Assembly (NCBI GenBank): GCA_002390675.1
Contig: DGPZ01000143.1
Coordinates: forward strand, 1 to 64,000
Origin: Deltaproteobacteria bacterium UBA4427
GTDB lineage: Bacteria; Myxococcota_A; UBA9160; UBA4427
DNA length: 64,000 nt
Direction: 5' to 3'
In this document: one piece after another, positions 1 through 8,356 of the stretch
Layout of the letters: each line of letters starts with the position of its first letter
Numbering within the stretch: position 1 is the stretch's first letter
The notes under the pieces: generated by a model
The model's database searches: none
What the model was told of the DNA's origin: nothing
Seen by the model: the letters and a program-made list of their open reading frames with translations, nothing else
Translations under genes and position numbers: made by a program

Positions 1-169
1 TTCGCCTATGCTTGGCCCAACAGCAACGCCGAGTGAAACCAAGGCCCCCGGCCTTAAGGTCGGAGCTCCTGCCGACCTTTGCCTGCTCGATGTCCCCTGG
101 TCGATCGCGCGAGAGCCCCTGTCAGCCGACCACGTCCGTGCCGTCTTCTGCGCGGGAATTAGGGTCTGA
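1..169 (+). CDS. Amidohydrolase family protein, C-terminal end (partial)
   Basis: An open frame enters from the left edge (codons in phase with base 2) and stops at TGA 167-169, giving about 55 residues. The residues 'GLKVGAPADLCLLDV' followed by 'VRAVFCAGIRV' match the usual end of composite-domain amidohydrolases, where a G-x-x-ADL-x-x-LD strand is followed by a V-x-x-x-x-x-G-x-x-V strand. This is the non-catalytic beta-sandwich portion, so the substrate cannot be told. A YtcJ- or imidazolonepropionase-like metal-dependent hydrolase is likely. The remaining bases up to 411 hold no gene that I can see, only a C-rich run near 200-209. Confidence 0.6.
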   Translation, partial: SPMLGPTATPSETKAPGLKVGAPADLCLLDVPWSIAREPLSADHVRAVFCAGIRV

Positions 170-411
170 TCCGCGTCGAAATTAAGCGAATCGCTTTCCC
201 GCCCCCCCCGACTTCACACAACTTTACAAAGCAGACATCGAATCAAGAGAGGTGCGCTCCGGTCAAGGGCCGCGACGATGTCGATCTCCCTCGCTCCTGC
301 AACGCCTCTGCCGCACATGTCTAAGGTAGCTCCCGAGGCCTATTCAGAGGTTCATCGTTAGACTCCTCCTATGCTCGCCCTCATCACTCGAGGCAATCAC
401 GAGGAACTCCG

Positions 412-1038
412 ATGAACACACATGACTTTCGCTGCCGATCTGCACTTTCCGAGTTGCCTGGATTTCAACTTCGCAGCGCCGCAGCTTTCCTATTCTTCGC
501 CTTCGTTCTTAGCGTCACCGGATGCCTCGGCTCGGCCGGCGTCGGCCCCAACGCCGAGCTTCCGCTCGAAACAGTTCCCACAGTCGACCTAGAACGCTTC
601 GCCGGTAAATGGTTCGTCGTCGAAAGCATCGGCACGGGAGCTGAGGAAGGCGCCCACGACGCGATCGAAATATATCGACTGCGCGAAGACGGGCGCATCG
701 ACATCGACTTCCGTTTCAAGAAGGGCAGCTTCGATGGCCCAACGAAATCAATCCCGCAGCTCGGCTGGGTTCATAACGAGGCCACGCCCGGTGAATGGCG
801 AGTGCGTCCCATCTGGCCCCTTTCGCTCGCTTACTTGATCCTCGAACTCGGTCCGGACTACGAATACACAGTCGTCGGGCATCCGTCGAAGCGATGGGTC
901 TGGGTGCTCTCACGAAAGCCAAGCCTCGAAGACGAAACCCTCGAAGCGATTCGCGGCCGACTCGCAGGAGTCGGGTACAACGTCGATCTGATGCGGAGCG
1001 TCCCGCAAAGCCCCCTCAATGAGCGCCACGACTCCTAA
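412..1038 (+). CDS. Lipocalin family lipoprotein (Blc-like)
   Basis: This 208-residue protein has a long N-terminal region, a hydrophobic stretch (about residues 24-37) and a lipobox ending in Cys38, which suggests an outer-membrane lipoprotein. The lipocalin signature G-x-W is at residues 65-67 ('FAGKWFVVESIG'). It is followed by beta-strand repeats and the late 'YEYTVVGHPSKRWVWVLSR' strand typical of bacterial Blc/apolipoprotein-D proteins. Such proteins bind lipids or hydrophobic ligands at the outer membrane. The neighbours give no operon partner: the next gene is convergent. The family call is firm; the ligand is unknown. Confidence 0.88.
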   Translation: MNTHDFRCRSALSELPGFQLRSAAAFLFFAFVLSVTGCLGSAGVGPNAELPLETVPTVDLERFAGKWFVVESIGTGAEEGAHDAIEIYRLREDGRIDIDFRFKKGSFDGPTKSIPQLGWVHNEATPGEWRVRPIWPLSLAYLILELGPDYEYTVVGHPSKRWVWVLSRKPSLEDETLEAIRGRLAGVGYNVDLMRSVPQSPLNERHDS

Positions 1039-1102
1039 CCAGGTCCGCTAGGCGACGAACGCAGTCGGGCCTTAGAACATTTCGTGCGGCCCCTATGCTC
1101 GG

Positions 1103-1116
1103 GGCCCTATAGGGCC
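1103..1116. repeat. Perfect 14-bp palindrome in a convergent intergenic gap
   Basis: GGCCCTATAGGGCC reads the same on both strands and sits between the lipocalin stop (1038) and the LLM gene stop (1119). It has no loop and no T tract, so it is not a standard terminator. It could be a cruciform or protein site, or chance. Confidence 0.3.
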
Positions 1117-1118
1117 GA

Positions 1119-2231
1119 CTAGCGGAAGCGAGGAATGACCTCCGTCGCGAGGAGCTCAATCGTACGAAGCGCGGCCTTTTGCGGCACGCCACCCATTTGA
1201 ACAAGGAACATGACCTCGTCAGCCCCCGCGTCCTTCAGTCGCTCGACATAGCCAATCGCGTCCTCGACGGTGCCGTATGCATGGTTCGGGTTGTAGAGCC
1301 CAGTCGCCTCGGTCCCCGCCTCGATCTTTTCTTCGTGCAGATATGCGACGAACTCCTCTCCTTGATTCTTTAGATACTCTGCCGCGTCTTCGTCTTCCGG
1401 CGGTGCTCCGGGGGGCGGTCCTCCCTGGTAGAAGTGATTGATCGATTCAGTAAAGAAGCGCTGGCCGCGGTGCCCGATCGCTCGAGCCTCAACACCATCG
1501 TCCAACACGATCGCCGGGCAGAGTGCCGCGAGCCGATCGGTCGCAACTGCACCTACCTGCGTCTCCGGCGTTCGCCGCTTGATCGCTTCGCGGTAGACCT
1601 TGTTTTTTTGCGCAACATCGTCGGGGCCGCCGAACCCGAGACAAAGCGCACCAACGCCCCATTCTCCTGCCTGGTTGAGCGTCGCTTCACGCGTACACGC
1701 CAAGAACAGCGGCGGATGCGGTGTCTGCATAGGCTTGGGATGAATACTGCGTTCCGGCACGCGGATCAGTTCGTTCTCGAAGGAGTACACGTCTGATGCC
1801 CACATCTCGGGGATCATCCGAAAAGATGTTTCGAGCTGTGCGTCAATCTCGGCGATCTCGACATCAAAGGCGCCGGCCTCCGTTTCCGTGCCGCCCTTCC
1901 CCACGCCGAAGTTCACTCGGCCATTCGAGAGCACATCCAGCATTGCGACACGCTCGGCTACTTTGATCGGATGATTCATCTTGAAGGGCAAGCAAACGAC
2001 ACCGTGACCAATTCGAACGTTCGTCGTTTTGCCGGCGACAAAAGCGAGAAAAGTTTCCGGCGCGCTCATGTGCGCGTACTGCGTCAGACAGTGATGCTCG
2101 ACGGCCCACACACCATCGAAGCCAAGTTTGTCGCCAAGCACCGCTTGTTCGACGCATTCGTGAAGCACTTGCTGTTCGTTGGCGGGAGACGGGTCGACCA
2201 TCTGAGCTTCGAAGATCATTGAGAATTTCAT
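1119..2231 (-). CDS. LLM-class flavin-dependent oxidoreductase
   Basis: This 370-residue protein belongs to the luciferase-like monooxygenase superfamily of TIM-barrel enzymes that use FMN or F420. The N-terminal 'FDGVWAVEHH' strand, 'FVAGKTTNVRIGHGVV', 'PIKVAERVAMLDVLSNGRVNFGVGKG' and the C-terminal 'GTVEDAIGYVERLKDAGADEVMF' are standard LLM landmarks. The ATG is preceded by AAGGA. Such enzymes oxygenate or dehydrogenate alkanals, alkanes, terpenoids or similar hydrophobic substrates. It diverges from the enoyl-CoA hydratase at 2374, which may share its promoter region. The substrate cannot be inferred. Confidence 0.88.
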   Translation of the reverse strand: MKFSMIFEAQMVDPSPANEQQVLHECVEQAVLGDKLGFDGVWAVEHHCLTQYAHMSAPETFLAFVAGKTTNVRIGHGVVCLPFKMNHPIKVAERVAMLDVLSNGRVNFGVGKGGTETEAGAFDVEIAEIDAQLETSFRMIPEMWASDVYSFENELIRVPERSIHPKPMQTPHPPLFLACTREATLNQAGEWGVGALCLGFGGPDDVAQKNKVYREAIKRRTPETQVGAVATDRLAALCPAIVLDDGVEARAIGHRGQRFFTESINHFYQGGPPPGAPPEDEDAAEYLKNQGEEFVAYLHEEKIEAGTEATGLYNPNHAYGTVEDAIGYVERLKDAGADEVMFLVQMGGVPQKAALRTIELLATEVIPRFR

Positions 2232-2373
2232 GTCGTAGTGTCCTTGCTAGCAAGAGGATCGAGGCACGAATCCCGAAGACGAGACCCGTTTTATATTGCC
2301 GCAGTGAACGCCATCCGCCAGAGGGCCAACCATCGCATCGAGCCGGGCCCTTGCCCTTCGCTATGCTCGCCCT

Positions 2374-3156
2374 ATGCCAGGAAAACTCCGCGTAAACCGT
2401 GACGGCTCCGTCGCCGAAGTCATTTTCGACCATCCCGAGCGGCGCAACGCCGTTACCACCGCCATGTGGCGCCAGATCCCGGAGATCTGTAGGCAACTCG
2501 ATGCGGATCCGGACGTGCGGGTCGTGGTGCTTCGCGGTGAAGGCGACGTCGCCTTCGTCTCCGGTGCCGACATTTCTCAATTCGAGAAAAGTCGAAGCGG
2601 AGAGAACGCCTCATCCTACGACATGGACAATTTAGAGGCCTTCCACGCGATCGCCGATATCGGCAAACCCGTGATCGCCTCAATTCATGGCTTCTGTATA
2701 GGGGGCGGCTGTGCGATCGCCCTCTGCGCCGATCTTCGATATTGCGCTGAGGACGCGGTCTTCGCAATTCCCGCCGCGCGGCTCGGACTTGGCTATGGCC
2801 AAGGCGGCTTCGAGAACCTCGTTCGTGTGGTCGGAGAGCCTCGGGCGAAAGAAATTTTCATGACCGCAAGACGCTTCGATGCTCAGGAAGCCGCGGGGAT
2901 GGGACTCGTGAATCGCGTGCTCCCGAAAAATGATCTCGACAAGTTCGTGCGTGAAACCGTGGCCACGATTTCCGACAACGCGCCGCTTACGCTTCGAGCG
3001 GCCAAGACTACGCTGCGCGAGATTGCGCGGCCGGAATCCGCGCAACGGCCCGAAAATGTTACGAACGCAATTGCGACATGCTTCGCGAGCGACGACTACG
3101 CGGAAGGCGTGCGTGCGTTCATGGAAAAGCGCCGGCCGGAGTTCCGAGGGCGCTAG
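2374..3156 (+). CDS. Enoyl-CoA hydratase/isomerase family protein
   Basis: A 260-residue crotonase-fold protein. 'ERRNAVT', the oxyanion-hole regions 'AFVSGADISQFE' and 'GFCIGGGCAIALCADLRY', and the C-terminal 'FMEKRRPEFRGR' tail mark the family. It is expected to act in the cytoplasm on acyl-CoA thioesters, as hydratase, isomerase or hydrolase. The segment following 'ARLGLGYGQGG' lacks an easily assigned pair of catalytic glutamates, so the exact reaction is open. It is followed 16 bp downstream by tag on the same strand, though a functional link with DNA repair is unlikely. Confidence 0.88.
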   Translation: MPGKLRVNRDGSVAEVIFDHPERRNAVTTAMWRQIPEICRQLDADPDVRVVVLRGEGDVAFVSGADISQFEKSRSGENASSYDMDNLEAFHAIADIGKPVIASIHGFCIGGGCAIALCADLRYCAEDAVFAIPAARLGLGYGQGGFENLVRVVGEPRAKEIFMTARRFDAQEAAGMGLVNRVLPKNDLDKFVRETVATISDNAPLTLRAAKTTLREIARPESAQRPENVTNAIATCFASDDYAEGVRAFMEKRRPEFRGR

Positions 3157-3172
3157 GCCTCGCTACCCAATA

Positions 3173-3814
3173 ATGCCCTCCACGAAATCGATCCCATACG
3201 AACGGTGCAGCTGGGCCGGAGATCATGCCGACTATCAGGACTACCACGACACCGAGTGGGGTTTCCCGATCGACGACGATCGCCATCTATTCGAGAAGCT
3301 CTGCCTGGAAGGATTTCAGTCGGGCCTTTCTTGGCTGACGATCCTTCGAAAGCGCGAGAATTTCCGAAAGGCTTTCGCCGATTTCGATCACTCACGGATT
3401 GGGCGGTGGACCGAACGGAGCGTCGCACGCCTACTCGGGGATGCAGGAATCATTCGACATCGGGGCAAAATCGAAGCAACGCTTAACAATGCGCGGTGCG
3501 CCAGTGCTCTGCAAGAAGAGTTCGGCTCCCTCGCGGCCTTCTTTTGGCAATTCGAACCTTTGGCTTCGGACAGGCCAAAGAAGTTTAACGAGCGAACCCT
3601 CAGCACCCTCACGCAGACGAATGAATCCAAGGCTATGGCCAAGGCACTCAAGCGCCGCGGCTTTAGGTTCGTCGGACCGACGACCGCCTACGCCTTCATG
3701 CAATCGATGGGCATAGTGAACGACCACGCTGTTCAATGCACAACGCGCGAACTCGCAGAACACGCGCGGTCACGATTCAAACGCCCCGCCGCCCGCCGCG
3801 GCGCGAAGAGTTGA
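3173..3814 (+). CDS. tag: DNA-3-methyladenine glycosylase I
   Basis: A 213-residue protein that closely follows Escherichia coli Tag in its motifs: 'YERCSWAG', 'YHDTEWGFP', 'LCLEGFQSGLSWLTIL', 'DAGIIRHRGKIEATLNNAR', 'LKRRGFRFVGPTTAYAFMQ' and 'GIVNDHAVQC'. The Cys and His residues of the first and last of these correspond to the zinc-snap ligands of the family. It excises 3-methyladenine from alkylated DNA. The ATG at 3173 is chosen because the conserved N-terminus begins a few residues later; the frame stays open upstream only as a shadow of the enoyl-CoA hydratase gene. Confidence 0.95.
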   Translation: MPSTKSIPYERCSWAGDHADYQDYHDTEWGFPIDDDRHLFEKLCLEGFQSGLSWLTILRKRENFRKAFADFDHSRIGRWTERSVARLLGDAGIIRHRGKIEATLNNARCASALQEEFGSLAAFFWQFEPLASDRPKKFNERTLSTLTQTNESKAMAKALKRRGFRFVGPTTAYAFMQSMGIVNDHAVQCTTRELAEHARSRFKRPAARRGAKS

Positions 3815-4734
3815 GCTTCTTCGGAATCGAGCTCTGGGTCGTTCTCGCGTTAGGAGGCGGCGTCGCGCAAACGCTTCGCAACGTGACGGCCCAGACAATC
3901 TCGTCGGACATTTCAGCGACGCTCAACAGTTGGTCGCGCTTCACATTTTGCTTGCCCTACGCCGCCCTCGCCGCGATCACGCTCGGCATAAAGGACGGTT
4001 GGCCGGAGCTCTCCTCGACCTTCCTCGGCTTCTGCGCCATCACCGCGGTCGCCCAACTCACGGCGAATGTCGCCCTCATCACCGCCTTTCGAAGCGGCTC
4101 CTTCGGGGAGTCGATCGTCTTCCACAAACTCGAAGTCGTCCTGACCGCGATCGCCGGGACCATGTTCTTTAGCGAACCCCCCTCAATGCTAGGCGGGTTT
4201 GGCATTGCCGTATGCGCCGCCGGGGTAATCTCCATCAACCTGACGCGGGAAGGCTCGGGAGAAAGCGTCTGGCGCGGACTCAGGTTCGGACGATCGGGTC
4301 AATTCGCTTTGCTATGCGCGGTGCTTCTCGTCTTCGCAAGCTTCGCGCTCAAGCTTGCCAACGGCGCTTTGCGTGCAGCAAACCCGGAGGCGAGTTTTTT
4401 TGATGGCGCCGTGCAGACGCTCTTTCATACGACATGGATCGAAGTCGTCATATTGAGTCTCTGGATCCTCTGGCGCGAACCCGCTTCGTTCCGCGAAGTC
4501 GGAAAGCACTGGAAGCGGATGCTCGTGATCGGCTCCGCCGGTTTTACCGCGAGCCTTTGCTGGTTTTGGGCCTTCTCAATCACGATCGTGGCCTACGCCA
4601 AGGCCGTGGGCCAGATCGAATCATTGCTGGCCGTCGCTCTGGGCATTCGCATCATGGGCGAGAAAAACCTGATCCGTCAGCTGCCGGGGATAATGCTCAC
4701 TCTGCTGGGCATCACGCTCATTCTCCTCGACTAA
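3811..4734 (+). CDS. EamA/DMT-superfamily membrane transporter
   Basis: A roughly 307-residue polytopic protein with about ten hydrophobic segments in two related halves, ending 'QLPGIMLTLLGITLILLD', as in EamA (drug/metabolite transporter) permeases. The helix with 'KLEVVLTAIAGTMFFSEPPS' fits the conserved fourth-helix region of the first repeat. The frame is open from an ATG at 3736, but that would overlap tag by 79 bp and add 25 basic residues. A TTG at 3811 overlaps the tag TGA (TTGA) and places the first membrane helix near the N-terminus, so I prefer it. The substrate is unknown. The start codon is uncertain. Confidence 0.8.
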   Translation: MSFFGIELWVVLALGGGVAQTLRNVTAQTISSDISATLNSWSRFTFCLPYAALAAITLGIKDGWPELSSTFLGFCAITAVAQLTANVALITAFRSGSFGESIVFHKLEVVLTAIAGTMFFSEPPSMLGGFGIAVCAAGVISINLTREGSGESVWRGLRFGRSGQFALLCAVLLVFASFALKLANGALRAANPEASFFDGAVQTLFHTTWIEVVILSLWILWREPASFREVGKHWKRMLVIGSAGFTASLCWFWAFSITIVAYAKAVGQIESLLAVALGIRIMGEKNLIRQLPGIMLTLLGITLILLD

Positions 4735-4895
4735 GTCTTCACTCCGCGCGACCCCATTTAAGCACTCGACGTCGATATCATTGTTGCCTTTGGCGCTGGC
4801 GAGGTCCGCCCGCCACACATAGGCTTTTCTACAACCGCGCATGCAGCGGCCGCATGGCGCATTCCCGCGCAATGCCTCACGAAGCAGGTTCCTAA

Positions 4896-5798
4896 ATGTC
4901 CGCCATCGCTCCCCATCGACCGATCCATTACGGCCCTCGGCGACACATCGCGCCGATCCGAGAGCGCCTCTCGGGCCTCGACTTCAATCATTTCGAGGCG
5001 GTCCCGCAGAGCCCATGCCTCGGTGCCGAGATTCGAGGCCTCGATCTATCGAAGCCTCTCGGAAAGGAAGTCACCGAGGATATCGAGCGCGCGTTCGTCG
5101 AATACAAAGTGATCTTCTTTCGGGACCAAGAGATCAGCAAGGCAGACCATGCGGCCTTCGCACGAAATTTCGGTGAGCTCGAGATCCATCCCTTTATTGA
5201 GCAAGGAGAAAACCCGGAGATTGTTCGGTTCGTGAAAGACGAAAATGTCGTCGGCGTCGAGAACAACTGGCATAGCGATGTCAGTTGGCGCGAGATTCCG
5301 TCCCTTGGATCCATCCTTCGCGCGTACGAGGTTCCAAGTGTCGGGGGCGATACGCTTTGGACCGATATGGAAGCCGTCTACGAAGGGCTAGCCGACGACC
5401 TCAAATCCGAGATCGAAGGCAAGATCGCGATCCACGACTTCGTGCACACCTTCGGCCTCGCTTTGAGCGAAGAACAACGCGAAGAAAAGCGGAAAGAATT
5501 CCCGCCCGCCTATCATCCGATCGTACGCACCCATCCGCGCACAGGGCGAAAATGTCTCTACGTGAATCCGATCTTCACGCGATGCATAGACGGGATGGAT
5601 GACGAGGCGAGTGACTCACTGCTCAAGCGGCTCTATCAGGAAATCGAAGTTCCGGAATACCAAGTGCGTTTCCAATGGGAGCCGAATAGCATCGCCTTCT
5701 GGGACAACCGCTCGACGCAGCACTATGCCGCGAGCGACTACTGGCCCCAGCCCCGCGTGATGGAGCGACTCACTATCATCGGCGATCGGCCCGCATAG
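4896..5798 (+). CDS. TauD/TfdA-family Fe(II)/2-oxoglutarate dioxygenase (copy 1)
   Basis: A 300-residue member of the taurine/2,4-D dioxygenase family. The iron triad is visible as H126-x-D128 ('NNWHSDVSW') and H276 ('STQHYAASDYW'), with Arg287 or Arg291 available for the 2-oxoglutarate carboxylate. 'VSVGGDTLWTDM'-like and 'WDNRSTQH' landmarks are typical. The family hydroxylates sulfonates, aryloxyacids, alkyl sulfates or carnitine precursors; which of these applies here is not evident. A second family member lies at 20493. Transcription is likely monocistronic: 160 bp separate it from the upstream permease, with no gene in the gap. Confidence 0.9.
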   Translation: MSAIAPHRPIHYGPRRHIAPIRERLSGLDFNHFEAVPQSPCLGAEIRGLDLSKPLGKEVTEDIERAFVEYKVIFFRDQEISKADHAAFARNFGELEIHPFIEQGENPEIVRFVKDENVVGVENNWHSDVSWREIPSLGSILRAYEVPSVGGDTLWTDMEAVYEGLADDLKSEIEGKIAIHDFVHTFGLALSEEQREEKRKEFPPAYHPIVRTHPRTGRKCLYVNPIFTRCIDGMDDEASDSLLKRLYQEIEVPEYQVRFQWEPNSIAFWDNRSTQHYAASDYWPQPRVMERLTIIGDRPA

Positions 5799-5893
5799 AC
5801 TGCGCTAGGCCAGTGCAGCTCGAGCTGGTCGAGAGAAACGGATGCTGGTCGTTAAAGATGTGTTTCCGAAAAAACGCCTGAGCAAGACTCTGA

Positions 5894-6097
5894 TCAGTCT
5901 TCCTCTTCCTCTTCCTCTTCCGGCTGGAAAAGTCCGTAGGCTTCGAGGTCGTCTTGTGAAGCCTCGCCAGTTTCCTTCTCCTTCGGTTTCCCGAATTCCT
6001 TTTCCACGTCTCGTTCTTCGCGTTTGCGTGCGGCCTTCTCAGCCTTTTCGCTCTCTCGTTTACGTTTCAAAACGCTCATTCGACTTGCGCGTGCCAT
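5894..6097 (-). CDS. Small highly charged protein
   Basis: A 67-residue protein with a basic N-terminal half ('MSVLKRKRESEKAEKAARKR') and an acidic tail of consecutive glutamates. There is no membrane segment or catalytic motif. The N-terminal half is predicted to be a single charged helix. The ATG has an AAAGGAG-type ribosome site upstream. It lies 185 bp downstream of the RRM gene on the same strand, so the two may share transcripts; charged tails like this are common in nucleic-acid-associated proteins, but that is only a guess. I do not recognise a named family. Confidence 0.55.
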   Translation of the reverse strand: MARASRMSVLKRKRESEKAEKAARKREERDVEKEFGKPKEKETGEASQDDLEAYGLFQPEEEEEEED

Positions 6098-6282
6098 CTT
6101 GATCTCCTTTCAGCTACCGCTCGCGACCTCGGAGCCCCATGGCCTGCACTGCGGTCGGCCCGCCTCCGACGATTGGTCAAGAAGGGTGGACGCTCGTTTT
6201 CTGTCATGCCCGGGAACAAACTCGCGTTTCCGGAAAATTTAATTGACTGCGATGGGCGAGATCGCGAAAAATGGAGCGGTCG

Positions 6283-6558
6283 TTAAGGACGACCTCCGCC
6301 TCCGCCTCCTCGGCGTTCCTGCGCTTCGCTGACGCGAAGATTCTGCCCCGCGAAGTCATTCCCGTCCAGTGCCTGAATCGCTGCATCCGCTGCAGCGGGT
6401 TCCTCCATCTCCACAAACGCGAAGCCGCGCGGGCGTCCTGTCTCTCGATCCTGAATCACATCAACCTGAGCGACGTTCCCATGAACTCCAAACGCCTCAC
6501 GAAGATCGTCTTCAGTCACCGAGGTGGGAACGTTCCCGACATAGAGTCGTTTGCTCAA
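6283..6558 (-). CDS. RNA-recognition-motif (RRM) protein
   Basis: A 91-residue single-RRM protein. RNP2 is 'LYVGNV' at residues 5-10 and RNP1 is 'RGFAFVEM' at 44-51, with a Gly/Arg-rich tail ('RRGGGGGGRP'). Bacterial proteins of this kind bind single-stranded RNA and are often cold-induced; that is family knowledge, not shown here. The start codon is TTG (6556-6558), chosen because RRM proteins begin a few residues before RNP2. The 220-bp upstream gap to 6778 has no gene and could hold a long leader. Confidence 0.9.
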   Translation of the reverse strand: MSKRLYVGNVPTSVTEDDLREAFGVHGNVAQVDVIQDRETGRPRGFAFVEMEEPAAADAAIQALDGNDFAGQNLRVSEAQERRGGGGGGRP

Positions 6559-6817
6559 AATTCGGTGCCCCAGCCTAAATCGCCTGCTGAAGTACGCTCA
6601 GCTCGATGATCCCCAGCTCAATGTTCAATGGCCACTCCACCGATCCTTTTCCGATGGACTTGGCTTCGATACGTTTCTGATCTCGTGTCCACGAGGAGGG
6701 TAGGCATTCTGAAGCTCAGCCCTCCGTGGCCTCACGGCGACAGAAGCTAGCATCACGGCGCCGTCCAGACATCGCCTCGTGACTTCCCAAGCCAACACAA
6801 TGCTGAATAGCCCCCAA

Positions 6818-7552
6818 ATGACCTCTTGGCGCGAAATCGAGTTAAAGCTGGCTTTGCCAGACGAGGATGCTTGGCATTGGGTCCGCGAGCGGCTCGCCGA
6901 GCCTCGCGTCAAGCTCCAAAATAATCATTTTATCGACTCCCCGGGCGCCCCCCTGCGGGATGCTCGAATCGGAGTGCGGCTGCGCCGCGAAGGCGAGCGA
7001 CGGCTTGTGACCGTTAAGAGCGACGGTCAGATCGAGACAGAAGGTGCCTTGAGCCGGCGGATCGAACTCGAATCCGCCGTGCCCCTCGCGGCCTTCGATG
7101 AAGCCCTCGAGGATGGGCTCCTGCTTGGCCCTTGGATCGACAATTGGCGAGCGGAACTGACGCCCTCTGCGGATGGCTCACCAGAGCTAGAGGCGTTCCT
7201 AACTCGCCTCGAACGCCTCACATCTGAGCCTCTCCAGCGATTTGGTAGTTTCGACAATGAGAGAACCACAGGGACCCTTCGGCTCGATCTAGCGGACGGG
7301 CCTCAGCGAATCGAAGTAGAACTCGACCGAACTCACTTCCCCGGCGGACGCACCGACTTCGAACTCGAAGTCGAGTTTCCAACCAAGGGCCCGACAGCAA
7401 CAGGGCGCGAAGCCCTCCCAGAAGAGGTCCAGCGAGCCCTGATCGATTGGCTCGCCGAAGGCGGTATCCACCCCTTCGAAGCCGCGAGCAAACTCGCGCG
7501 CTTCCAAGCAATCTTGGAAAGCGAAGCGACCCGCTCTACTCAGTCCAATTAG
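6818..7552 (+). CDS. CYTH domain protein
   Basis: A 244-residue protein of the CYTH (CyaB/thiamine-triphosphatase) superfamily. The N-terminal E-x-E-x-K signature is 'REIELKL', followed by 'VRLRREGERRLVTVKSDG' and 'RIEVELDRTHFPGGRTDFELEVEFP', strands that line the triphosphate tunnel. Family members hydrolyse inorganic triphosphate, thiamine triphosphate or form cAMP using divalent metal. The frame is open from a GTG at 6779; ATG 6818 is preferred because CYTH proteins start just before the signature. Neither candidate has a clear ribosome site. The substrate is not predictable. Confidence 0.88.
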   Translation: MTSWREIELKLALPDEDAWHWVRERLAEPRVKLQNNHFIDSPGAPLRDARIGVRLRREGERRLVTVKSDGQIETEGALSRRIELESAVPLAAFDEALEDGLLLGPWIDNWRAELTPSADGSPELEAFLTRLERLTSEPLQRFGSFDNERTTGTLRLDLADGPQRIEVELDRTHFPGGRTDFELEVEFPTKGPTATGREALPEEVQRALIDWLAEGGIHPFEAASKLARFQAILESEATRSTQSN

Positions 7553-7566
7553 CCCGACTGGTCTGA

Positions 7567-8175
7567 CTAGCCTGCGACGGACGGCCGAGCGGCCACGCGT
7601 GCGTACCAAGCCTGAAGTCGCTCGCACTTGGCGTCGAGGGGCTGGCCGACGCTGGCACCGAACTCAAGGAACGCGAAGAGCAAGATGTCCGCGATCGTGA
7701 AGCGGTCACCGCAAACGAAGTCCTTGCCGTCCATCAAGCCGTCAAGCCAGAGAAGCTTCTCCTGGGCGATCTGCTTGAAGTCGTCGGCGGCCGCGGGAAT
7801 CACGTGGATCCGGGTCTCGAAAAGCGGCAGGCCTTCAGCGAATCGGAAGCCATTGGCCATAGGCTCGGCGATGTTGAGGTCGATGCGACGGGTCCACATG
7901 CGCGTCTCGGCACGCTCTTCGGCAGTCGCGCCCATCAGCGAGCCGCCCTGCTTCTCGTCGATGTACTCGGCGATCACGGTCACTTCAGAGAGGAAGGAAC
8001 CGTCGTCAAGTTCAAGCGTCGGGATCTGGCCAGCCGGGTTGCGGTCGAGGTGATTACCTTGGCGATTCTCGCCTCCTAGCAGGTCGACTTCGACGATGTC
8101 GACGTTTGCGCTGGTTTCGGCGATGGCGAGCGTGACGACACGGGGGTTCGGACCCATTCCGGTATAGAGCTTCAT
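7567..8175 (-). CDS. Glutathione S-transferase family protein
   Basis: A 202-residue protein with an N-terminal thioredoxin-like domain ('NPAGQIPTLELDDGSFLSEVTVIAEYID', the glutathione-binding cis-Pro and E-S/E-V region) and an all-helical C-terminal domain containing 'GDRFTIADILLFAFLEFGA', the family's N-capping box and hydrophobic staple. An S-x-P-type N-terminus is replaced by 'GMGPNPRVV'. The ATG is preceded by GAGG. It likely conjugates or reduces hydrophobic electrophiles in the cytoplasm. It is convergent with the CYTH gene, with only 14 bp between the stops. Confidence 0.9.
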   Translation of the reverse strand: MKLYTGMGPNPRVVTLAIAETSANVDIVEVDLLGGENRQGNHLDRNPAGQIPTLELDDGSFLSEVTVIAEYIDEKQGGSLMGATAEERAETRMWTRRIDLNIAEPMANGFRFAEGLPLFETRIHVIPAAADDFKQIAQEKLLWLDGLMDGKDFVCGDRFTIADILLFAFLEFGASVGQPLDAKCERLQAWYARVAARPSVAG

Positions 8176-8356
8176 GGCGGGGATTCCTCTCTAGGGATCA
8201 TGCTTGGGTCATCACACCTCAGCTCATCGGATGGGATGAATGGATGGATGACACGCGGTTCGCGGCGCTACCCGTCCTACAGCTGCACGACGGGAGAGCG
8301 AGCATGGCAGAGTGACCGCATCGGGGCAAAGACTATCGGTCGTGGGAATCCCCGCG

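Noticed and set aside
4621..4872. Minus-strand frame of 83 residues in and after the DMT permease gene
   Set aside because: Mostly a shadow of the permease; the intergenic part has no family signature or ribosome site.
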